Below, in pieces: positions 55,440 through 64,000 of a stretch of 64,000 bases of DNA. Location: positions 342,501-406,500 of the forward strand of contig JARFIW010001177.1 in NCBI GenBank assembly GCA_036346225.1, in the 5' to 3' direction. The notes under the pieces were generated by a model. It searched no databases. It worked only from the letters and a program-made list of their open reading frames with translations, and had not been told where the DNA came from. The position numbers and the translations under genes were made by a program. Origin of the DNA: Platerodrilus igneus (Eukaryota; Arthropoda; Insecta; Coleoptera; Lycidae). Every line of letters begins with the position of its first letter. Position 1 is the first letter of the stretch.

Positions 55440-57400
55440 TTCATTTGAATGTTATTTGTTAAGAGTAATGGATTCGAACGACCATTTTTTCAAAAACGCG
55501 TCGTTTTGATTACATCACATATCCACACAACGAGCACCATCTCAGTCGACGTCATTCTAATTTCTAACATAAATTGTAGTTATAGATTTTTGCATCAGTT
55601 GGTATTTATGCATAAAAGCAAAACAGCGTTAGCTATATTTAAAGTGTTAATTTAGGTTTAGAATATACTGAAAATTTGGGTTTACAAAAGGTTTTATTTT
55701 TGTTAAAATGTCAATGTAAAATTTCATTTCGATAATTAATTAGGCAATTTCTCAAATGATACCATACTAATTTAACGTATCCCAATTAACATTACGACGC
55801 AGTTAAAAACTTGAAATTAGAGTTTTAGAAACTTTCAATGGCTTTTCAGCACACTGTAATTATGTTTAGCACACGGTTTGGCAAACGTTTAGCGCCATTT
55901 CATTACATCATACATCAACACGTCAGAAAAGTATGTCGTTAGTGTGCATGATTACTATTTTATACAACTACATCCATAAAATTCAACAGATACCAAATCA
56001 ACAAAGTGCATTATTCAGGGAGTTTTATATATAGCATATACTTTAACTGATGAGCACTTTGTAAATTGAGTAACTAATAAAACTATAGCTATAGTTGTTT
56101 GTACTTTAACCGCGTAGATTACTAACGGAAATCTTATTTAACGGCAGAGTATATAAACCTGCTTTACAAACTCATGATACTGCGTCAAACTAGATTTGTA
56201 TTCAACTAAAGATTCCCGTAAAAACACCAGTTTCGTGTTCGTTAAGCATGTATTTTATATATTCAATACTCAAAAAAATACTTAAATATATGGTTATATA
56301 CATATATTGCTCAAGTAAATACATTAAAAATTTTAACAGCCGAATTTACATAAAATTTAATTCATTATTCTAGTGGGGTCTATATAAGAAATAAAATAGT
56401 TGGTACGCAAATGAGAAGTATTGTGTGACAAGTAGATTTTAAAGGCCATCACCGCCGATTTGTTCCATTCATCTGTCCCGCAGTCTACTCTTTTTCCAAA
56501 AACATCCATAACGCCCAATATAAATTCTTACTGGGGCAGAGGTTTTAACAAGACTTTCAACTAACAAGGTAGTCAAACTGGAAAGTCGCTCGTTTGCTAC
56601 GCTTGCACGCAGATTTGCTTGATCAGTTTCAGAATACTCATGCTTATTTCACAAGAAGCAGTTATGGCAGCAATTCATAAAACTAAGGATAGTAGTTTAA
56701 GATTCTGAGGCAATAATCGTTAACTTTAATATTTATTAAAAATTTAAAAAGTCTTTCGGCGGCTACCTGTTTTCATCACTTCAGCATAAATATCGATTCA
56801 TTTTTCAATTTTAACTTTGCGAAGAAAGGATAAATACTAGTAAGTTTTTAAGAATGATATTAGAAAGGTTTTGTAATGCACTATAAAGCTCAAATTTTTC
56901 TTCAACTAAAATTTCCAAAAAGGCTAATTTATATCGTTATTATAATCTGTAATCCGTGATGGTGTGTAGCAAACATAGATAACAACACTAAGATTTTCAT
57001 TTGTTAAGAGAGATATATATTCAACAGTATTGTTGTGAAGTTGCAGCAACACAAACATTACATTTCTGATATTTTTATTATTCTTTTTGCTAAAATTATA
57101 GATTTACTATATTAACTATCTGTTCCTAAAACATCCTACATCGAGCCTTTAAGCTCGAAAAAATGTGCAAGAGTAATCCAGACACTGCGTGAATGATGGT
57201 TTCTCCGAGTTTGACCGGAATACGACTGTCTACATTCCTTGTTGCGCAATAGAACCATTCATTTGATTGAACGACAAAAAAAGTGTGAAATGCAACTAAA
57301 TTGACGCCTTTAATTTTACTTGTTTTATAATTTTAGTTAGTAAGCATAATAATACATAAATAATGAATGACAATATTTTTGTTTAATGACCGTATGTTCG
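55440..57400. other. Unannotated stretch
   Basis: 2 kb without recognisable genes; small open frames lack motifs. Confidence 0.4.
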
Positions 57401-57416
57401 CCTCCTGTTCCTCCTG

Positions 57417-57686
57417 TCATGGTATTGACCACATCAAGTACCTAATATTATTTTTCCAAATTTTCCATTTGTTTAATACATTTACCAAAGTTTGTACAGC
57501 TTTATTATCCAAAACATCACCCAGAAACCTTTCTTTAATTTCACTAGTTATTAAATTTGTGTATCTCAAAATAACAGTTGATTTACTTTCAATTGAAACA
57601 TTAATTGCTTCCATGTCCTCGGGTCCAAATAAAATCGCATCATCTACATCGTTTAGAATTATTTGACGCACAACGTCTATAACCAT
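57417..57686 (-). pseudogene. hAT-type (DUF4371-like) transposase fragment
   Basis: Minus strand, 89 codons: VSIESKSTVILRYTNLITSE, then IKERFLGDVLDNKAVQTLVN and LNKW. The RY...EIKERFLG pattern resembles the start of the RNase-H-like core of hAT/ZMYM-type transposases, where the sequence normally goes on to a GQGYDGA motif. That motif is not seen downstream. The RTE LINE lies ~100 bp upstream. Assignment by pattern only. Confidence 0.4.
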
Positions 57687-57779
57687 TGAATCAGATGCTT
57701 TTGTATATCAGATGAGGTCCATTTAAGTACAGTAGAATCAACGGGATGGGTTTCATATGCAATCTTCTTGTGCTAAAAA

Positions 57780-57788
57780 ATCTAATCT
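57780..57788. repeat. ATCTAATCT target-site duplication (left) of the RTE LINE
   Basis: The nine bases at 57780-57788 recur at 61431-61439. Confidence 0.85.
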
Positions 57789-58200
57789 CATCATCATTCA
57801 TTTTGTTTTCGACCTTACTTAAGGTCGGTTTGACGCAGCTCTAACTTCTTTTCTATTCTGTGCTAATCTAAAAAGCTTTACATACCCTTCACAACCTAAA
57901 TTTCTAATAATTTGACTAATATAGTTTGGTCTAGGTCTTCCTATATCCTTCTATCTTTTTCCTATCCAGCTGACTCTACATAGATATTAGCAACCTGATG
58001 GTTGTTAAAGAACTCTAACATGTTTACATGATTACCATTTATAAGGAAATGAAATATAACCTGGTTATCCGCTTCAAAAAGGAAAAGTGTTAAATTATAT
58101 GTTATGGTAAGGCTTAAGCAACGAAACGCTACCAACATGCCAGACCGCTAACTAATTGTGAGTTATGTCCTGATGACATTTAGTTAACTGATTTTTATTT
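57789..58200 (-). repeat. Duplicated 3' end of the RTE LINE
   Basis: 57796-57955 closely matches 58200-58355 (the last codons of the protein, GxTTTGACGCAGCTCTAA-type sequence and the GRPRQ-coding block). The two are separated by ~245 bp of unique sequence. The same arrangement is in the other copy (31130-31285 versus 31550-31710). Confidence 0.75.
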
Positions 58201-58221
58201 TTTTTTTGTTTTCGAACTTAC

Positions 58222-58989
58222 TTAAAGACGGTTTGACGCAGCTCTAAATTCTTTTCTATTCTGAGCTAGTCTAAAAAGGTCTACATAGCCTTCACAACCT
58301 AAATCTCTAATAATTTGACTAATATAGCTTTGTCTAGGCCTTCCTACTCTATTTTTATTTGGTAGTCTATAATCTAAAACTTTACTACATAGTCCCTCAT
58401 GTCTTAACTGGTGCCCTATCATTCTATCTCTCCTGACCTTCAATTGTTTCCACATACAGGGTTCCTCACCTATCCTTCTATAAACTTCCTCGTTTGTTAC
58501 TCTATCTGTCCAACTAATCTTTAACATTCTCCTATAACACCAAGTTTCAAAAGCTTCTATTTTTTTCTTATCTACTTCTTTAATTGTCCAAGTCTCACTA
58601 CCGTATAGTAGAACGCTCCATACGTACGACTTTAAGAAACTTTTTCTATTATCTAAACTAATACTATTAGCTATTAGTAAGTTTTTCTTTTTTAAAAACA
58701 TTTTTCTAGCTTGAGCTATTCTAGCTACTATATCCCTTCTACTACGTCCATCCTTTGTAATTATACTACCTAAATAGCAAAATTCATCTACCTCCTCTAA
58801 CTCGGTATTACCTATTTTTAATTTTGGTTTAGAACTAGGCTGTAACTCACTTGTCATTATCTTTGTCTTTACTGAGTTAATTCTCATACTATAGTTACTC
58901 TGTAGTATCTCATCTAAAATATTTAAAAACTCTCCTAACTCTTTTCTAGACTCTGCTATAATGGCTATATCATCTGCAAAACGTAACAT
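58222..58989 (-). pseudogene. RTE reverse transcriptase palm, thumb and C-terminal domain
   Basis: Minus strand frame of 255 codons: MLRFADDIAIIAESRKELGE (catalytic FADD), INSVKTKIM, FCYLGSIITKDGRSRRDIVA, SVLLYGSETWTIKEVDKKKI, AFETWCYRRMLKISWTDRVT, GRPRQSYISQIIRDLGCEGY, ending AASNRL. An intact stretch of RT core and the RTE-specific C-terminal region. The upstream palm (VRQG-type and PLIFN) is in 59150-58990 with indels. Confidence 0.87.
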
Positions 58990-59752
58990 GTCTATTTTCT
59001 GTCCCTGTACACTAATACCTATCTCTTTCTCTCTCTAGCTAAGTTTAAAGCTTCCTCAATATAAACATTAAAAATCAAGGAGACAGTATACAACCCTGTC
59101 TAACACCATTTCTAATCTTAGCTTCCTTTTCTATTTCATCAAATCTAATTACTACGCTTTGGTTTTATATAGACTGTAAATAATTTTTCTATCCCTATGA
59201 GAAATTCCTATTTTCGCAAAACCCTGAACATAACAATCCAATTAACCCTATCAAATGCTTTTTCTAAATCTACAAATGCAAAATGAGTCTTTTATTTTTG
59301 TAACCTTTTTCGATAATTACCCTAATCATTAGTATCGGTTTTCTAGTCCCTCTGTCTTTACGAAAACCATATTGGTCTTCGCCTAAATAATTCTCAGTCA
59401 AAGCTTCTACTCTATTTTTAATTATTATTGTTAGTATTTTGGAAGCATGAGAAGTTAAACTAACCGTCCTAAAATTCTCACACCTATCAGCTCCTGACTT
59501 TTTTGGGATTGGGATAATAATATTTTTTTCGAAATCTATTGGAACCTCACCTGTGTCGTATATTACATTTATTAGTTCATATAATCTGTCTAAAGTTTTC
59601 TGACTTGCATATTTTATTAATTCTGCGGGAATATCGTCTATCCCTGGCGCTTTATTTAATTTAAGATTCCGAACAGCTCTATCAAATTCCTCTCTTAATA
59701 TTGAGAACCCTATTTCTACATCCTCTTCTTGGTCGTACTCTAACTCATCCAT
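58990..59752 (-). pseudogene. RTE reverse transcriptase fingers and palm start
   Basis: Minus strand. The frame 59752-59270 has REEFDRAVRNLKLNKAPGID, DIPAELIKYASQKTLDRLYE, PIDFEKNIIIPIPKKSGADR, SLTSHASKILTIIIKNRVEA and GEDQYGFRKDRGTRKPILMI, the RT fingers of an RTE element. From 59270 to 58990 at least two indels break the next motifs (HFAFVDLEKAF-type region, then IYSLYKNQS-like). NFRTVSLT replaces the more usual NYRxISLL. Confidence 0.85.
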
Positions 59753-60350
59753 ATCGTCTCCCTTATATAAATCTTTTAAATATCTTTTCCATCTATCTGC
59801 TACCTCAACTTTATTTATTAGAAGCTCATTATTCTCGTCTCTAATACCATTACATTTTTTCCTATCTTCCCAAAAACTTTTTAACTGCCCTGTAAGCCCT
59901 GTCTGTCTTACCTACTCTCAAATCATCTTGTATTCCTTACAATTCTCCTCCATCCATTTATTTCTAGCTTTTCTACACTCATGTACTATCTTATTTCTAA
60001 CTGTATTATATTTTGCTTACTTTCACTATCCACTTCTCTGAAAGGTTTAAGCTTTCTTCTATTCTCTATTAAATCTAATATCTCCTTTGTTACCCACGGT
60101 TTTCTCGCTTCTATTTTTTCTTACCTATAGTCTGTGTTGCTGTATCATGTACAGTCAGTTTTATTTCTTTCCATCTATTTTCTACATTCCCTCCTACAGC
60201 TATCTCTTTGCTCTTATTATCTAATACTTGTTTATATTCCTCTTTACCCTACTATCATTAAAGCTTACCTAGATCCCATCCTCTCTTTTAACCTTTCTCA
60301 ATTTTTGAATTTTAGTTTACACTTCATTTTAACTAAGTTATGATCGCTAT

Positions 60351-60956
60351 CTATGTCAGCCCCTGGATAACTACGACAGTTTTAACTTGGTTTCTAAATC
60401 TTTGTTTAACTAAAATATAATCTATTTGGTATCTAGCCCTATCACCTGGGGCTTTCCAGGTATATCTTCTCCTAACATGTTGTTCGAATAGGGTGTTTAC
60501 AGTTACTAATCTATGTTCCTGGCAAAACTCAACTAATCTTTCTCCTCTATCATTTCGTCTGCCATACCCAAATTTTCCTACCATTTTTCCCTCACTACCT
60601 TCTCCCACTGACGCATTAAAATCGCCCATAACTATTAAATTCTCATCTCCTTTTACTTTTCTCACTATACTATTTATATCCTCGTATACCTTTTCTACTT
60701 CCTCATCCTCATACTGGGTTGTTGGCATGTAAACCTGTACTAAAACAGTGTCTGTGGGTTTTGTACTCAATCTAACCATAATTATTCTATCACTAAATTG
60801 TAAGTACTCTTTAACTTTATGCCCTAATCTTTTACCTAACACTATTCCTACGCCTGCCTGTCCATTAGTTGAAGAAGTTGTAATTATTCTATAATTATCT
60901 TTCCAAAAGTCATTACTATCTGGCCATCTCACCTCACTAATACCTAAAATGTCCAC
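60351..60956 (-). pseudogene. RTE apurinic-like endonuclease
   Basis: Minus strand: MDILGISEVRWPDSNDF (the catalytic Glu of SEVRW), GVGIVLGKRLG, VLVQVYMPTTQYEDEEVEKV, LIVMGDFNASVGEG (GDFN), GERLVEFCQEHRLVTVNTLF, YTWKAPGDRARYQIDYILVK (the ID of the family) and then the frame ends at 60351 (LT). It nicks target DNA to prime reverse transcription. The usual next motif (SDHxLV-type, here near 60345 in another frame, with ADIDSDHNLV visible) is just past the break. A GAERG-type start upstream is possible. Confidence 0.86.
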
Positions 60957-61439
60957 GTTTTTCCTTTCTCATTTCGACTAATAAATTCGTTAACTTCTCT
61001 ACTCTAAGTAATGACCTTACATTCCAAGTCCCTATCACTAAATCGAACTGTTGTTTTATATTCTTATGATGACGAACCCCAAGTACCCCCTCCCGGAGAT
61101 CCGAATGAGGGAGTATTTTACCTCGGACAAGAATTTTACTTGTGAGCTCTCCATCATATGTATTTCGTGTTTTAGGCCACGCACACCTGGGAAATATTGT
61201 GGTAGGCTCCCATATCTTTCCACAACGCAGTTTTTAAAGATTTTAGCAAAAGCCGTATCCGTCACGGCCAACCCCAACAAGCTTGTAAATTATTGAGGAT
61301 CGCCGAGACCAACCGACCCTCCTCCAATATCTTTTAGCCAGCAAGGCTGCTGCCCCTTGCTGCGCCTTTTAATCGCCTTTTACGATAAGCAGGCTTACTA
61401 TAGTAGTATTCTTTATCCCCTACTATAGGGATCTAATCT

Positions 61440-63950
61440 AAAATTTCTGAATAATTTAATATATTTAAGGAATTTTCCAAATTATCATGCTAACTTTTGT
61501 TGTTCTAGAAAACTGGCACTGGAAATAAGTCTGTCTGTTATTAGTCGATTTAGATCTACCTTTACGTTATGTTTAATAGCGACTAAACAAACAGCATCTG
61601 AGAGAGCTTTTATGACGACGCACAACCACTATTCGAAAACAATAAGCACTAAAAGCAAAAAAGTGGTTGCGAATGACTTTTTCCGTCAGCCATATAATGT
61701 TACCGTACCAAATCTTTTGGAACTGTTGTTAGTTAAGAAATCAACTGCATTGTAACTGTCTGAAGCCTTTATTATTTCTGAAAACTAGACAAAATAGTAC
61801 ACTATGATCAACAGACAGAGCTTGTAGTAAATTGTAAAGCATTGTTTTATCCTAAGCCCCACGATTAGATTCCCCCAGTTTTATAAACTATATTAGAAGT
61901 AGGTGGAGGTTATCAGCTTTCAGTACAAAAATGGAACTTGTTTGTCGAATACTCCCAGTACACAAAGCTACTGCAGGTTGTGGCTGCTCAAAATGTACTA
62001 TATTTATATAATTAGAAGTATTAATAAAACGCATTTAGGTCTTGGAAAGATGTATAGTGTTTAAAAATAGAATGTCATATGTCAACAGTCCAAAATTAAC
62101 GTTTTGCCACTACAAATTACTTACGATTACCTGCATCTATTGGAGTCAGTTCTAGGTTGATAAGGATTAATATCCACACTGCTGCCACTAAACTCTGTAT
62201 AAGTACGGCTAACGAATTTGCATTTAAACGTTTCTGATTAGTTATTTTATTTCGGCCAACCATTAAGAAATTACAACAAATTTCAAGAGTCGTTTAGTGT
62301 GTTTGAGATGTCAATTTTATTAATTTCAGTGTAGGTAATCTATATATGCCATTTACCAGCGACACTATCTGATGGTAAACACAAAATATTTCAAATTTTG
62401 TCACTACTAGTTTTCTAATTATACTTAGTAAGAGTCAAAAATGGGTGAAGCAATAACAATGAACAAAATCTAGCACTAAGTTTTTTGTAAGACAAGGAGA
62501 AATAAATTACCACGGCTTGGTACCTTAACCATCTATTGCTCAAAAATATTCAAGAACATTTAAAACGGGCAAAGAAAGTATTGAAGGTAACTTTATTTCT
62601 GTCACGCCAACGACTGCCGCTAGAGGAGAAAATAAAAAAATAAAAAACATGCAGTATTTGAAGGATGACCAAAATAAAATCAAAATGTTAACAGAGATAG
62701 CTACTCTGTTTGCATTTAACATCTATAACATTCTTATAACCACCTATCGCTTTTAAAAGTTAGGTAAGATGATTACCGCGTATGCCTAAAGCGCCTCAGA
62801 AACAATTACGAATACTATGTTACAAAAAATCTTCAGAAGTCTGTGAATAAAAGCCACCATGTAATCTGATAAGATTGTTAACGTAGATAAAACTTGGATT
62901 TATCACTACAACCTTAAAGGTATCCATGCAGTGGCATATAGTGCGTGCCGACCTTTCGAAAAATGCAAGTGACCCATTGATCGAAAAATAGGGTCTTGTG
63001 TTTTGGAATTCTCAACGAATCCTACGAATCAAATAAGAATAATAAATAATTAACCAAAGTACGCAAACGTGGTTAACTATGCTATTTTAAAACAATTAAC
63101 AGGTACAACTCAGCTCTACTAACACAACAATTCTTCTCTCTAGGAAACGTTGCGGCAAACAACCCTAAACGCTCTTTTTTCAGCAACTAAGTAACAGAAA
63201 TGTCAGCAGGTAGTCTCGTGTTGCCTTTGTTAAACTGAAATACTGGTCTACTCGCGAACAAGTTTAAGCGCACAAATTTGCAACTAAATTATTGATATTC
63301 CACTCATCTATAAGCACTGCTTATTCAAATTAATTTAATAAAGTTAATAATGTATACACAATTGAACAAATAAAGCTATAACTAGACTATTTGGAATGGG
63401 AGAGGGCGCATAATCATTCAGCGATTGGAACACGACATAATTTTATTACAGGACGATCAAACTTTGACTCAGGCGACTGCTGAGGTTAGGTCACGACCTG
63501 GAAATTGTGCAATTATGCGGCCAACCTTCCATTGTGATGAGGAAAGATTCTTATCTTTAATAAGAACTAATTCATTAGTAGATATACTACTTTCGTATGA
63601 GAGCAAAATCGTTCATTTTTACATGTATTTTCCCATAAGAAAATTTAAGGTCTATTTCGGTCATTTTTGTCAGATACAAAAGTCATTCACCTTACGTAAC
63701 CCTACATTCAAGGTTCATGTGACTTTTTGTATAACCGTTTTATGTAGAAATTCTGGCGCAGTCCGACAATCCCCCAATTTGGCCCTCATACTCCCAGTAC
63801 ACGATAATATTTCCTTCCAAAACCACCGTTTAGCTTTGATCCCTATTTTTTTAAATGGGAACCCACAATTTAGATTTGATCCCAAGAGCAGTTGCCGACC
63901 ATGTTAAGTTGGGCATGTTATCGTCAACCATCTTGGGCACCACTTTAGCT
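61440..63950. other. Unannotated terminal stretch
   Basis: 2.5 kb with no gene, element end or RNA that I can recognise. The open frame 63425-63907 has no motif and I do not call it. A CCCCCAGTTTT/ATACTCCCAGTACAC pair occurs near 61875-61970 and again near 63770-63800, suggesting a weak dispersed repeat. Confidence 0.4.
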
Positions 63951-63959
63951 CCAGCTGTC

Positions 63960-63978
63960 AGCTGTCACTTTGACAGCT
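63960..63978. repeat. Short palindrome
   Basis: AGCTGTCA, 3-nt spacer, TGACAGCT; a further AGCTGTCA overlaps its left side at 63953. Possibly the edge of a TE or a protein-binding palindrome; nothing else supports a function. Confidence 0.35.
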
Positions 63979-64000
63979 CCACGTTACTTGGTAATATTTT

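Larger units (their letters stand above)
57789..61430 (-). mobile_element. RTE-clade LINE, near full length
   Basis: Minus strand: a 5' region (61430-60960) with a GCAGCAAGGGGCAGCAGCC block, then endonuclease, RT, C-terminal domain, a duplicated 3' end and a (ATG)n tail. It is bounded by a perfect 9-bp duplication, ATCTAATCT. RTE elements encode a single EN-RT protein; here that frame is cut into at least five pieces by small indels. Very similar over the shared part to the truncated copy at 31121-32913, so the two belong to one subfamily. Confidence 0.9.

Noticed and set aside
63425..63907. 160-codon plus-strand frame near the window end
   Set aside because: No recognisable domain or neighbouring exon signal; left as unannotated.

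Overview
This is eukaryotic, AT-rich, repeat-dominated DNA, almost certainly from an insect nuclear genome. The one convincing host gene is a pair of minus-strand exons (1700..2123) of an immunoglobulin-superfamily neuronal adhesion protein, closest to arthropod DIP-delta; they are separated by a 54-bp intron with canonical GT/AG ends. Nearly everything else is transposable elements (TEs), remnants of them, or simple repeats. The insect order cannot be fixed from the sequence.

Layout. 1..1448: 3' part of a dead R4/Dong-type LINE ending in (TAA)n. 1700..2123: DIP-delta-like exons. 5440..9401: two direct copies of a ~1.6-2.2 kb non-coding repeat (family A), each bounded by (TA)n. 9880..15707: an internally deleted BEL/Pao LTR retrotransposon with near-identical LTRs and a CAAGC target duplication. 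15785..16313: a broken gene of an unnamed but widespread TE protein. 16904..~40230: a four-level nest. A minus-strand LINE (PHD-finger ORF1, endonuclease, reverse transcriptase, (TTTA)n tail) is split by a Gypsy/errantivirus-type element (18971..28333, target duplication AATG, with env) and by a Polinton-like element (30358..39874, target duplication ACCTTG). The left terminal inverted repeat of the Polinton-like element is itself broken by a truncated RTE LINE (31121..32913). 40260..52420: a chain of elements joined by (TA)n tracts: families D, E and A, a 146-bp MITE, a 1.9-kb foldback element, a solo LTR and a long-TIR mariner with its own transposase. 53030..57686: decayed mariner, LTR-retrotransposon gag and hAT-like fragments. 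57789..61430: a near full-length RTE LINE with a 9-bp target duplication. 61440..64000: nothing recognisable.

The most unusual object is the 9.5-kb Polinton-like element. Its ends begin 5'-AG, it has a 6-bp target duplication, its inverted repeats are >1.2 kb and built from G-rich tandem units, and its only gene is a decayed protein-primed type DNA polymerase B with N-terminal C2H2 zinc fingers, behind a duplicated promoter/start-codon module. No integrase, ATPase or capsid gene is visible.

The reading frames of every large element carry frameshifts, stops or lost catalytic residues. None looks autonomous in this window. Element boundaries were found by matching LTRs, inverted repeats and target duplications by eye; family names rest on motif recognition without database searches.
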